Positions 45,501 to 53,539 of a DNA stretch of 53,630 bases are shown piece by piece. Where the stretch lies: contig CAIWRI010000030.1 in the NCBI GenBank assembly GCA_903915035.1, forward strand, positions 1 to 53,630, read 5' to 3'. The position numbers and the translations under genes are program-made. The notes under the pieces were generated by a model. The model saw only the letters and a list, made by a program, of their open reading frames with translations, did not search any database and was not told the origin of the DNA. Source of the stretch: an uncultured Nitrosomonadales bacterium. Lineage in GTDB: Bacteria > Pseudomonadota > Gammaproteobacteria > Burkholderiales > Gallionellaceae. Every line of letters begins with the position of its first letter. Position 1 is the stretch's first letter.

Positions 45501-45797
45501 CACGACCACACCGAGGTCAAGCGACTGCTGGATCTGGTGCGCAGCTGCTGCAAGGGGCAATCTCAGGCACTTCCTGATGCCTGCAGTCTGTTCAACAAGG
45601 AAACTGCTGATGGCCGCAAGATGCAGGTGTATTCCAACCTGCTGGGCAAGACCATCCGCTCGATGATCGCAGTGAAGGAAGAAACGGATATGGATAGTCT
45701 GTTCCGTGGAATGAGTCCTACTGCGTTGGGAGGTTCTTTCAAGGGGCTGGATGATTTCGAACTGATTGCCTTTTTGGTTATTCAGGAGGTGATTTGA
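42525..45797 (+). CDS. SNF2-type helicase with N-terminal PLD-like region (restriction island)
   Basis: A 1090-residue superfamily 2 helicase. The first ~180 residues resemble a phospholipase D-like fold (LKIAASCFSMYAFEALKAEL) but no HxK motif is visible, so that part is probably inactive. The helicase has Walker A ADSVGLGKTFTA (about 273-284), the DESH box VVIDESHNF (about 361-369), motif III LSATPVNN (about 400) and motif VI IQRFGRIDRIGS (about 824-835). A charged linker lies at about 580-660, between the RecA lobes. It would use ATP to move on DNA. It is co-directional with DUF4391, mod, yhcG and res and overlaps DUF4391 by TTGA, so it is the first gene of that operon. No good Shine-Dalgarno precedes the ATG. 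Confidence 0.9.
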   Translation: MELIDNINRLLGDDLKQTIKPGARLKIAASCFSMYAFEALKAELEKIDELNFIFTSPTFVANEVTDKIRRERKEFHIPKLDRERSLYGSEFEIQLRNKLTQRAIAKECADWMRRKATFKSNRSKAPMQQFACIEASGADMAYMPLHGFTAVDLGYQQGNAVSNLVNKMDEPAFATTYLSLFNQIWNDPTKLEDVTAQICEHIASVYQENSPESIYFLMLYNIFNEFLDDIDEDVLPNDRTGYQDTLIWNKLFNFQRDAATGIINKLETYSGCILADSVGLGKTFTALAVVKYYELRNRSVLVLCPKKLADNWLNYNRNLKTNIFARDRFNYDVLCHTDLQRTSGESFGTPLNRINWGNYDLVVIDESHNFRNNDAYKEKETRYQKLMNQVIRQGVKTKVLMLSATPVNNRFNDLRNQLALAYEGDSENLSKKLRTDKTIEQIFSNAQASFNAWAKLPVEARTARAILDSLDFDFFELLDSVTIARSRKHIQTFYDTKDIGSFPVRRKPLSFHSPLTQRTDVMSFNEIFDQLSLLKLAVYAPISYILPSRLKKYEEMYDTQVAGGKSKFKQVDRERSLQALMTTNLLKRLESSIESFRLTLQSLRTKHNSTLDKISAFNQSGSVASVDDLTDQLESLEADEDDLPIPVENEIGGKVKISLADMDLPSWEHELKSDMEIIDALLVSMNRVTPADDAKLQHVRALIQAKIANPINPGNRKILLFTAFADTANYLYANLAPELLEIQHLYSAKVTGSSPPKSNLTKNYDFQELLTLFSPRSKEKSIVLPGEPAEIDLLIGTDCISEGQNLQDCDYLINYDIHWNPVRIIQRFGRIDRIGSTNASIQLVNYWPDISLDEYINLKERVESRMMIADVTATGDDNVLSAQANDVSYRKEQLRRLQEEVIELEDLKTGVSITDMGLNDFRMDLLNYVKANGELNNMPSGMHAVVPANPETGLYPGVIFTLRNVNPNVNVSQHNRLHPYYLVYINREGEVIHDHTEVKRLLDLVRSCCKGQSQALPDACSLFNKETADGRKMQVYSNLLGKTIRSMIAVKEETDMDSLFRGMSPTALGGSFKGLDDFELIAFLVIQEVI

Positions 45798-46471
45798 TTA
45801 TCAACCTTCACCCGGCTTATCTGCTTTATCCAGCCAGGGCTGAGATGAACCGCACTTTGCCTAAGGGTAAGTTCTATGAATACGGAAGTATTAGCAGCAA
45901 AGTTCGCGAATATTTTGTAAGCCAGGTCGAAAAAATCACCTTAAAGTATGTACTGGCGAGTGCAACAAGCAATCTGCCGCCCAAAGATGGCGTATCTGAA
46001 TTTCATGTGTTTAGTTTGGAACTGAAAACTCCAGAGCTTAATCTTGACGTATTGCGCTGTATAGATGAAGTATGGCATTTTCCGGTCATTTTTGAGCTCT
46101 TATATGATGGAAAAATTAAAGTAGTCGCAGCCTGTAAGCGGGGCAGTGTTGCTGATGCCAGTCGTTGGGTATGCAGTGATTACTTTTCGACTGGTTGGCT
46201 GACTGGTGATATTCAGCGCACTGCTATGCCGCTGGCGCTTGATCTGGGCAATCTGTATGAACAGGTATTGAAACGACTGATTCCGTTGTCTGCCCGTCCG
46301 CTGGAAAATCTTGCCGATTTGGTTGCGCGCTCAGAGATGGTCAGCTCAAAGCAGCGCGATGTCGATAAAACAGTAAGCAAACTCGCTAAAGAAAAACAAT
46401 TTAACCGCAAAGTGGAAATCAACGCCAGTCTGCGGCAACTGAAAATCGAACTTGAACAATTGAGCCGTTGA
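45794..46471 (+). CDS. DUF4391 domain protein, TTG start
   Basis: A 225-residue protein with the DUF4391 pattern: MNRTLPKGKFYEYGSISSKV, then IDEVWHFPVIFELLYDGKIK and a C-terminal coiled-coil rich in Lys/Glu. It starts at TTG 45794, overlapping the helicase stop as TTGA, with an AGGAGGT just upstream. The first in-frame ATG is 17 codons later and has no such signal. I know DUF4391 as a family found next to SNF2 helicases and type III methyltransferases, with no established biochemistry. The LEN/DVLRCIDE region contains acidic residues but no recognisable nuclease motif. Confidence 0.82.
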   Translation: MIINLHPAYLLYPARAEMNRTLPKGKFYEYGSISSKVREYFVSQVEKITLKYVLASATSNLPPKDGVSEFHVFSLELKTPELNLDVLRCIDEVWHFPVIFELLYDGKIKVVAACKRGSVADASRWVCSDYFSTGWLTGDIQRTAMPLALDLGNLYEQVLKRLIPLSARPLENLADLVARSEMVSSKQRDVDKTVSKLAKEKQFNRKVEINASLRQLKIELEQLSR

Positions 46472-46496
46472 ACACTGGCGGACTAAGGAAATAAAC

Positions 46497-48482
46497 ATGG
46501 ATCAACTGAAAATGCACTCGCCCAACCTCATGCAAGCCAACGTTGCCCGCATTCGCGAGTTGTTTCCGAACTGCGTCACCGAAGCAAAGGATGCTGATGG
46601 CGCAGTGAAGCTGGCTGTGGACTTTGATCAGCTCCGGCAGGAACTTTCCGATTCCATCGTCGAAGGCCCTCAGGAACGCTATCACCTCAACTGGCCGGGA
46701 AAGCGCGAAGCGCTTTTAACAGCGAACGCGCCCATAGCTAAAACCCTGCGACCCTATCGGGAAGAAAGCGTGGATTTCGATACCACGCAGAATCTGTTCA
46801 TCGAGGGCGACAACCTCGATGCGCTGAAATTATTGCAGGAGACGTATCTCGGCAAGGTCAAGATGATTTACATCGACCCGCCATACAACACGGGTAAGGA
46901 TTTTATTTATGAAGATGATTTTTCTGAGAATAGCGAAGCATTCTTGATCAAATCAAATCAAGTAGATGAGAGGGGCAATCGTCTAGTTGCAAATAAAGAT
47001 TCGAATGGTCGTTTTCACTCTGACTGGCTGTCGATGATGTATCCAAGAATGAAACTTGCCAGAAATCTTCTTGCGGAGGATGGCGTTCTTTTCTTGACGC
47101 TAGATGACACTGAGGTTGCCAATATGCGACGTATTGGTGATGAAATCTTTGGGGAGAACAACTTCGTTGCAAACGTTGTATGGCAGAAAAAATATGCGGT
47201 AGCGAATGATGATCCGGGAATTGGCGTGATGCATGACCACGTCCTGGTATATCGAAAATCAGATGCCTTCGTCAGAGGCTTGCTCCCACGTAAAGCTGAA
47301 CAAAACGCACGCTATACCAATCAAGACAATGATCCTAGGGGTGAATGGGCTTCTGATAATTACGTTAGCAACAAATCCAAAGATGAGCGCCCGACGCTTT
47401 GGTACTCAATTACGCATCCCAAAACTGGTGCAGATGTGTGGCCGGAAGAGCATGCCGTCTGGCGTTACTCCAAGGAAAAACATTCGGAAATTGAAAGGGA
47501 GGGTAGGCTCTATTGGGGCCCTAACCAGTCCTACAAGAAGCCACGACTAAAGCGATACCTCAAGGAGGTTCAACAAGGAATTGTCCCTCCTACTTGGTGG
47601 ACGTTTGATGAGTGTGGACACAATGACGAAGCACAGAAAGAAACAGCTGCACTACTTGGACAAAAAGTATTCTCGACCCCAAAGCCTATACGTCTTATTG
47701 ATAGAATGATTGCCATTGCGGCTGCAAAGGATGGAATCATCCTTGATTTTTTTGCAGGATCTGGCTCAACTGCACACGCAACATTGAAGGCAAACGCCCA
47801 AGATGGGGGTGCCCGCCGGTTCATTGCCGTTCAACTTCCAGAGCCATTGTCTGAAGACAACAATACCCAAAAAAATGCAGCACTTTTCTGCAAGCAACTC
47901 GGTGTTGCGGCAAATATTGCGGAACTAAGCAAGGAACGCATCCGTCGCGCCGGCAGTAAAATCAAGCAGGAAAACGCAGGTAAGGAAGGCATCGACAAAC
48001 TTGATACTGGCTTCCGTGTCCTCAAAGTTGACACATCCAACCTGGCCGAAGTGTATTACACCCCCGACGCGGTGTCGCAAGACCTGCTGTCTGATCAGGT
48101 TGATAACATCAAATCCGACCGCACCGCCGAAGACCTGTTGTTTCAGGTCATGCTGGACTGGGGCGTTGATCTTTCGCTTCCTATCATTCGCGAAAAATGG
48201 AAAATTGACAATGGACAATGGGTAAGGTTAAGTGCTGATAATTCTCAATTCTCCACTATCAATTCTCAATTGTTTGAAGTGTTCTTTGTGGATGGCAATG
48301 CGCTGGCGGCCTGTTTTGATAACACGGGCAACATCGACGAGGCCTTCGTGAAGGAGCTGGCAAAAACACAGCCGCTACGCGTAGTGTTCCGCGATGCCGG
48401 TTTCAGGGACAGCGCGGTCAAGATCAACATCGAGCAGATTTTCAAGCTGTTGTCGCCGGGCACCGAAGTCAAGTGCATCTGA
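46497..48482 (+). CDS. mod: Type III restriction-modification methyltransferase subunit (Mod)
   Basis: A 661-residue N6-adenine methyltransferase of the beta class: the catalytic motif IV DPPY (127-130, MIYIDPPYNTGKD) comes before SAM motif I FFAGSGSTAHAT (about 418-428). The variable target-recognition region lies between, at about 215-390, so the recognition sequence cannot be inferred. It would methylate one strand of an asymmetric site and give Res its specificity. AAGGA precedes the ATG. Odd: a 27-28 residue insertion encoded by a repeat (48199-48273) splits the conserved REK ... VFFVDGNALAACFD segment near the C-terminus. Confidence 0.94.
   Translation: MDQLKMHSPNLMQANVARIRELFPNCVTEAKDADGAVKLAVDFDQLRQELSDSIVEGPQERYHLNWPGKREALLTANAPIAKTLRPYREESVDFDTTQNLFIEGDNLDALKLLQETYLGKVKMIYIDPPYNTGKDFIYEDDFSENSEAFLIKSNQVDERGNRLVANKDSNGRFHSDWLSMMYPRMKLARNLLAEDGVLFLTLDDTEVANMRRIGDEIFGENNFVANVVWQKKYAVANDDPGIGVMHDHVLVYRKSDAFVRGLLPRKAEQNARYTNQDNDPRGEWASDNYVSNKSKDERPTLWYSITHPKTGADVWPEEHAVWRYSKEKHSEIEREGRLYWGPNQSYKKPRLKRYLKEVQQGIVPPTWWTFDECGHNDEAQKETAALLGQKVFSTPKPIRLIDRMIAIAAAKDGIILDFFAGSGSTAHATLKANAQDGGARRFIAVQLPEPLSEDNNTQKNAALFCKQLGVAANIAELSKERIRRAGSKIKQENAGKEGIDKLDTGFRVLKVDTSNLAEVYYTPDAVSQDLLSDQVDNIKSDRTAEDLLFQVMLDWGVDLSLPIIREKWKIDNGQWVRLSADNSQFSTINSQLFEVFFVDGNALAACFDNTGNIDEAFVKELAKTQPLRVVFRDAGFRDSAVKINIEQIFKLLSPGTEVKCI
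48199..48273. repeat. In-frame palindromic repeat insertion inside mod
   Basis: The left arm AAATTGACAATGGACAATGG and the right arm, whose complement reads AATTGAGAATTGATAGTGGA, form an imperfect inverted repeat. Between normal Mod segments (SLPIIREK and EVFFVDGNALAA) it encodes KIDNGQWVRLSADN and SQFSTINSQLF. Related Mod proteins, as I recall them, go directly from REKI-GK to the VFFVD strand. The frame is kept, so the methyltransferase may still be active. Confidence 0.65.
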
Positions 48483-48492
48483 GGAATTGGCC

Positions 48493-48603
48493 ATGAGCGA
48501 GATAACAAATCATAGCGATTACCGGCAGGTTTTATGTGTTTCCAACCCACAGTTTGAATTTGCCCCGCAGGCTGTGGGACAATTGTCGAGGCGACTGCCA
48601 TGA
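48493..48603 (+). CDS. 36-residue mini-ORF between mod and yhcG
   Basis: GAGGA lies 8 bases before an ATG that opens a 36-codon frame (MSEITNHSDYRQVLCVSNPQ ... SRRLP) ending in TGA at 48601-48603, which overlaps the ATG of the nuclease gene (ATGA). The signal and coupling suggest it is translated, either as a small protein or as a leader that sets nuclease expression. It could also be the remnant of a longer gene. I recognise no family. Confidence 0.45.
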   Translation: MSEITNHSDYRQVLCVSNPQFEFAPQAVGQLSRRLP

Positions 48604-49673
48604 GTGTCACCTTAAAGCAAGATAGCGATTTTTTGCGCTTGCTGGGAACGCTGGTTGCTACCCACAGCACACTGCAACAACAAGCCGCACGCTCGGTAGA
48701 TACGGCGCTGGTAACACGAAACTGGTTATTTGGCTGGTATATTGTCGAGTTTGAGCAGGGGGCGGCGACTCGCTCCGTGCAGTACGGCAAGCAGCTCATT
48801 GCGCGCTTGTCCGAAGGTCTGACGCAACGTGGACTGCGCGGCGTGTCGGCAACTAATCTGAAGCAGTGCCGGGCGTTTTATCTGGCCTACCCAAAGATTG
48901 GTCAGACGCTGTCTGACGTATCTTCCCTGACGCCAAATGCACCCGCATTGGCTGAGCGCTTTGTACTGGGATGGTCGCATTATGTCGTGTTGCTAACGAC
49001 ACCTTCTGCACAAGAACGCCAGTTTTATGAAATTGAGGCGCATGAAAACAGTTGGGGTGTTCGTGAACTGAAGCGTCAGATCGCCACCTCGCTGTTTGAG
49101 CGTTTGTCTCTGAGCCGTAACAAGGATGAAGTGAAAGCCTTAGCCCAAGTTGGGCAACTGATCGCAAAGCCTGCCGACATCATCAAAAGCCCCTATGTGC
49201 TTGAGTTTCTGGATTTGCCGGAGCACCCAGCGTATTCAGAGCACCAGTTGGAAATCGCCATCATCGACAAGCTTGAGCACTTTTTGCTGGAGCTGGGGAA
49301 AGGTTTTTTGTTTGAGGCGCGCCAGAAACGTTTTACCTTTGATGACAATCATTTTTATGTCGACCTGGTTTTTTACAATCGCTTGCTGCGTTGCTATGTA
49401 GTGATTGATTTGAAAATTGGCAGCCTGACGCATCAAGACTTGGGGCAGATGCAGATGTATGTCAATTATTTTAATCGCCACGTGAAACTAGCCGAAGAAT
49501 CGCCCACTATTGGTATTTTGCTGTGTTACGACAAGAATGACGCGTTGGTTGAGCTGACTTTGCCGGAAGGCAGCAATATTTACGCCTCGCAGTATCAACT
49601 CTATCTTCCATCAAAAGAGGAATTGCGGCAAAAAATTAAGGAAGCAGAACTCGCATGGGAGGCTGGACAATGA
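48600..49673 (+). CDS. YhcG-like PD-(D/E)XK nuclease (DUF1016)
   Basis: A 357-residue protein with an N-terminal DUF1016 helical domain ([20 protein letters not shown] ... [18 protein letters not shown]) and a C-terminal PD-(D/E)XK nuclease domain. [29 protein letters not shown] (Asp at about 255) and [11 protein letters not shown] (about 266-276) supply the metal-binding Asp and the D-L-K pair. It likely cleaves DNA or acts as a structural nuclease subunit. It overlaps the 36-codon ORF and the res gene by ATGA, so it is embedded in the restriction operon, an unusual extra for a type III system. Confidence 0.88.
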   Translation: MSVTLKQDSDFLRLLGTLVATHSTLQQQAARSVDTALVTRNWLFGWYIVEFEQGAATRSVQYGKQLIARLSEGLTQRGLRGVSATNLKQCRAFYLAYPKIGQTLSDVSSLTPNAPALAERFVLGWSHYVVLLTTPSAQERQFYEIEAHENSWGVRELKRQIATSLFERLSLSRNKDEVKALAQVGQLIAKPADIIKSPYVLEFLDLPEHPAYSEHQLEIAIIDKLEHFLLELGKGFLFEARQKRFTFDDNHFYVDLVFYNRLLRCYVVIDLKIGSLTHQDLGQMQMYVNYFNRHVKLAEESPTIGILLCYDKNDALVELTLPEGSNIYASQYQLYLPSKEELRQKIKEAELAWEAGQ

Positions 49674-52600
49674 AGCTGAAATTTAAGACTCAAGCCTATC
49701 AGACGGCAGCGGTGCAGGCTGTGGTCGATTGCTTCAAGGGGCAACCACCGGCTTTTTCTGATGCCATCAGCTACCGCATCGATCCGGGCAAAGCCAGAAA
49801 AGGGCAAATAATTGGAAGTACCGCAGACAGCGGTTCAGGGTTCAAGAACGCCGATCTAAAGCTGACCGATGCCGCGTTGTTTGAAAATATCACGGGTGTG
49901 CAGCATCAGCAGAACCTGCCGCAGTCGTTGACGCTGGTCAAAAATAAGGTCAGCCGTATCAATCTCGACATCGAGATGGAAACCGGTACCGGCAAGACCT
50001 ATTGCTACATCAAGAGCATTTTCGAGCTGAACAGGCAGTATGGCTGGAGCAAGTTCATCATCGTGGTGCCCAGCATCGCCATCCGCGAGGGCGTGGCAAA
50101 ATCGCTGGAGATCACGGCGGAACACTTTTTAGAGACATATCGCAAGAAGGCGCGTTTCTTCATCTACAACTCCAGGCAGCTGCACCACCTGGAAAGTTTC
50201 GCATCGGATGCCGGGATTAACGTGATGGTCATCAACGTACAGGCATTTGCGGCTCGCGGTGCGGATAACCGGCGCATCTACGAAGAACTGGATGATTTTC
50301 AGTCGCGCCGCCCGATTGATGTCATCAGCGCAAACCGTCCCATTTTGATTTTAGATGAGCCGCAAAAGATGGAGGGTGCGGCGACCCTGAAGTCCTTGGA
50401 AGAATTCAAGGCACTGATGGTGCTGCGCTACTCGGCCACCCACAAAACCACCCATAACAAGATTCATCGCTTAGATGCGCTGGATGCCTACAACCAGAAA
50501 CTGGTGAAGAAGATTGCGGTGCGCGGCATTTCGGTCAAAGGCTTGGCGGGCACCAATGCCTATCTGTATTTGCAATCCATTGAGATTTCGACCACAAAAT
50601 CGCCGGAAGCGCGCGTCGAGTTCGAGAAAAAGATGGCTGCCGGCGAGCCCAAAAGAATGATGCGCAAATTATCAAAAGGGGACAACCTGTATGTGTTGTC
50701 TGACGGTATGGAGCAGTACCGTAATGGTTATGTGGTATCGGACATCAACGCTAATACCGACACCTTGAGTTTTACCAACGGCGTTGAACTGTTCGTTGGC
50801 GAGGCGGATGGGGATGTGAATGAGGCTGCGCTGCGTCGCATCCAGATTCGCGAAACCATCAAGGCGCATTTCGACAAAGAGGAGGTTCTGTTCCAGCAGG
50901 GCATCAAGGTGTTGTCTTTGTTCTTTATCGATGAAGTCGCCAAATATCGTGACTATTCAGCTGCCGATGATAAAGGCGACTATGCGCGTATTTTCGAGGA
51001 AGAATACAACCAGCAGCTCAACGAGGTAATGGATCTGGATGAAACGCCATACATCAAGTATCTCAAGGGAATTGATGCTGCCAGAACGCACAGCGGTTAC
51101 TTCTCTATCGACAAAAAGACCAAGCGTGATGTCGATCCAAGCATTGCGAAAACTGGCGAGAACAAAGGTTTATCAGACGATGTGGATGCTTATGATCTTA
51201 TTCTGAAGGATAAAGAAACGCTTCTTTCATTGCCTAAGTCGACAGATGATGAGCTGTCGCGTAACAAGAAAAACGTTCGCTTTATCTTCTCTCATTCGGC
51301 GTTGCGTGAAGGTTGGGACAATCCTAATGTATTTGTGATTTGCTTCTTGAAGCATCCCGACTACAACAATGAAGTGACGCGTCGACAGGAAGTCGGTCGT
51401 GGCCTGCGTTTGTCTGTCAATCAGGCCGGCGACCGGATAGATCACCCAGCCATCGTCCATGACATCAATGTGTTGACCGTGGTGGCAGGCGAAAGCTTCA
51501 AGAACTTCGTCTTAGCATTGCAGAAGGACATCAGCGAGTCGTTGTCGGCGCGTCCCAAGCTGGCCGATAAAGCCTACTTCACAGGGAAGGTGCTGAAGAC
51601 GCCGGATGGTACTGTTACCGTATCGGAGGATCAGGCAACAGAAATCGAGTTCTATCTGATTCAGAACGGTTACGTCGATAAGAAGCGCAGCATTACTGCG
51701 AAATACCACCAGGCTAAGAAAGATGGCACGCTAGAGGCGTTGCCGGACGAACTACAACCTCTCAATGAGCAGGTCTTTCAGTTGATCGACAGTGTCTATA
51801 GCGACAGCCAGTTATTCGACATCGGGGACGACCGGCGTCCAAAGAAAAATCCGCTTAACAGCAATTTTGAAAAACAGGAGTTCAAGGAGCTGTGGAACAG
51901 GATTAACCGCAAGGCGGCCTATAGCGTCGACTTTGATTCGGTTGAGCTGGTTAAGAAATCAGTCGATGAACTGGATAAATACCTGCGCGTTACTCCCTTG
52001 CAATACACCATTCAATCCGGTGAGCAGGGCGATATAGCGACTTACGATGATGTCAAAAATGGTGATTCGTTTGTGTTGAAGACGACTAATATCGAAACTG
52101 ATACCAACTCGATACACTCTGGTGTGAAATATGACCTGATAGGTAAAATTGGCGAAGGAACACAGCTGACCCGTCGTGCGACGGCGGATATTCTCAAAGG
52201 GATCAACGCAGCTGTTTTTTCACAGTTCAGGACCAATCCGGAAAGCTTCATCTCCGAAGCTGTGCGACTAATCAACGAGCAGAAGGCAACAATGGTCATT
52301 GAACACCTGGCCTATGATCCTGTGGAAGATAAGTTCGATTTGGATATTTTCACTACGGGCCAGAGCAAACAAGATTTCAGCAAGGCAGGTGACAAGCTCA
52401 AACGGCACATCTACGACTACGTTGTTACTGATTCCGGCATCGAGCGGGAATTTGTTGAGACGCTCGATACCTGCTGTGATGTGGTTGTGTATGCAAAACT
52501 GCCGCGCGGCTTCCTGATCCCGACACCCGTTGGAGACTACAACCCCGATTGGGCAATTTCCTTCAAGGAGGGACTCGTCAAACACGTCTACTTCGTGGCG

Positions 52601-52765
52601 GAAACGAAGGGTTCCATGTCCTCCATGGTGCTCAATGAGATTGAGAAAACCAAAATTAAATGTGCGGGCAAGTTTTTCGATGAGCTCAACAGAAAATATG
52701 CGCCTGCAAACGTGAAGTACAAGGTGGTGGATAGCTTCGGGACCTTGATGGAAATGGTGAAGTAA
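49670..52765 (+). CDS. res: Type III restriction endonuclease subunit (Res)
   Basis: A 1031-residue helicase-nuclease. Walker [15 protein letters not shown] lies at about 101-114, the DExx box [10 protein letters not shown] at about 226-235, motif [12 protein letters not shown] at about 252-260 and motif [15 protein letters not shown] at about 569-581. A C-terminal PD-(D/E)XK nuclease region has YNPDWAISF and FVAETKGSM (about 955-980). It needs Mod for recognition and cuts after ATP-driven movement along DNA. It starts at ATG 49670, in an ATGA overlap with the nuclease gene and after GGGAGG. An ATG at 49655 is a weaker alternative. Active-site motifs are all intact. Confidence 0.94.
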   Translation: MKLKFKTQAYQTAAVQAVVDCFKGQPPAFSDAISYRIDPGKARKGQIIGSTADSGSGFKNADLKLTDAALFENITGVQHQQNLPQSLTLVKNKVSRINLDIEMETGTGKTYCYIKSIFELNRQYGWSKFIIVVPSIAIREGVAKSLEITAEHFLETYRKKARFFIYNSRQLHHLESFASDAGINVMVINVQAFAARGADNRRIYEELDDFQSRRPIDVISANRPILILDEPQKMEGAATLKSLEEFKALMVLRYSATHKTTHNKIHRLDALDAYNQKLVKKIAVRGISVKGLAGTNAYLYLQSIEISTTKSPEARVEFEKKMAAGEPKRMMRKLSKGDNLYVLSDGMEQYRNGYVVSDINANTDTLSFTNGVELFVGEADGDVNEAALRRIQIRETIKAHFDKEEVLFQQGIKVLSLFFIDEVAKYRDYSAADDKGDYARIFEEEYNQQLNEVMDLDETPYIKYLKGIDAARTHSGYFSIDKKTKRDVDPSIAKTGENKGLSDDVDAYDLILKDKETLLSLPKSTDDELSRNKKNVRFIFSHSALREGWDNPNVFVICFLKHPDYNNEVTRRQEVGRGLRLSVNQAGDRIDHPAIVHDINVLTVVAGESFKNFVLALQKDISESLSARPKLADKAYFTGKVLKTPDGTVTVSEDQATEIEFYLIQNGYVDKKRSITAKYHQAKKDGTLEALPDELQPLNEQVFQLIDSVYSDSQLFDIGDDRRPKKNPLNSNFEKQEFKELWNRINRKAAYSVDFDSVELVKKSVDELDKYLRVTPLQYTIQSGEQGDIATYDDVKNGDSFVLKTTNIETDTNSIHSGVKYDLIGKIGEGTQLTRRATADILKGINAAVFSQFRTNPESFISEAVRLINEQKATMVIEHLAYDPVEDKFDLDIFTTGQSKQDFSKAGDKLKRHIYDYVVTDSGIEREFVETLDTCCDVVVYAKLPRGFLIPTPVGDYNPDWAISFKEGLVKHVYFVAETKGSMSSMVLNEIEKTKIKCAGKFFDELNRKYAPANVKYKVVDSFGTLMEMVK

Positions 52766-52798
52766 CAGCAATGGCCTTTCTATTATCAGATACCCGAT

Positions 52799-53021
52799 TA
52801 AACTGACCCCAACGCCCCGACCCCACGAGCCACACCCCCATCGGATAGAAATATTACGCTCTTAACCGATGGTCGTCATCCACAATTCAATGATAGAACC
52901 CAATGCCCCGCGACAACAAAGCGGCGGATCATGATATGGGCTGCGAGGAAAAATACATGCCCCAACGGACGGAGAACGGGAAGGTAATCACGTAGGGGCG
53001 AATTTATTCGCCCATTCGCCC
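52799..53021. repeat. Right copy of the ~222-bp direct repeat
   Basis: Near-identical to 41631-41852. It begins 34 bases after the res stop, includes the REP-type palindrome GGGCGAAT-TT-ATTCGCCC at 52996-53013 and three tandem GGGCGAAT-type units on the complementary strand (the left copy has two). It overlaps the 3' portion of the RAYT gene, which points to a RAYT/REP element as the origin of both copies. Confidence 0.92.
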
Positions 53022-53478
53022 ATTCGCCCCTTATCCATATTGCATCCCAAAGCGGGTATTCTCCCATTTTTTTAACCAAACCAGCACGCAGCGGGTTCGC
53101 TACGATATACCGGGCGACAGCTTGAATATCCTCTTCGCAGCGCAGCGCGTGGTCATAATAACCCTTTTGCCATATCACACCATGCTGCCCATGATGCCGG
53201 TTGAGCGCTTGAGCTGAACGAGCCTTGAAATGTTTCATCGCTTCGGAGAGCGTCATTTTTTCGCCGAGTTGAAATAACCAATGCAAATGATCCGGCATGA
53301 TGACCCACGCCAGGCTGTTCACGATACCCTCCTCATGTAGTTTACGCATTTCCGCCACGACTAGCCTGCCATCGGTGAAATCTGCAAATAGCAATGCGCG
53401 GTTATGCGTGCAGATCGTGACATGATAAGCATGATAAGCGAGAGAAACACGACCTTTGAGGAGATTATCGCGTGACAT
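52876..53478 (-). CDS. rayT: REP-associated tyrosine transposase (RAYT, Y1/HUH family)
   Basis: A 200-residue single-domain HUH transposase. YHVTICTHNRALLF starts the fold, MPDHLHWLF (His64, His66) is the metal-binding HUH motif, and WQKGYYDHALR (about 103-113) contains the candidate nucleophilic Tyr. ARYIVANPLRAGLV completes the family pattern. Family members normally end near PLWDAIW (about 142-148). Here the frame continues about 50 residues through its own REP, encoding GEWANGRINSPLRDY, so the normal end seems lost. It probably nicks and moves REP hairpins such as those at both island edges. No good Shine-Dalgarno is seen. Confidence 0.9.
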   Translation of the reverse strand: MSRDNLLKGRVSLAYHAYHVTICTHNRALLFADFTDGRLVVAEMRKLHEEGIVNSLAWVIMPDHLHWLFQLGEKMTLSEAMKHFKARSAQALNRHHGQHGVIWQKGYYDHALRCEEDIQAVARYIVANPLRAGLVKKMGEYPLWDAIWIRGEWANGRINSPLRDYLPVLRPLGHVFFLAAHIMIRRFVVAGHWVLSLNCG

Positions 53479-53511
53479 GGCGGTTATATGGGGGTGCGCT
53501 CAAAAACCAAG

Positions 53512-53539
53512 TGCAACATTTTTAGAGGAGAATGTTGCA
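53512..53539. promoter_or_regulatory. Hairpin presenting the IS30 transposase Shine-Dalgarno in its loop
   Basis: TGCAACATT (53512-53520) and AATGTTGCA (53531-53539) are perfect 9-base inverted arms around the loop TTTAGAGGAG, which contains the GAGGAG Shine-Dalgarno. The start codon begins at the last base of the right arm. It could limit transposase translation. It also lies near the left end of the insertion sequence. Confidence 0.55.

Noticed and set aside
42525-52765. DISARM or BREX system
   Set aside because: No DUF1998 protein, PglZ, BrxC or BrxL was seen; the methyltransferase and nuclease subunits are clearly of the type III Mod/Res kind.
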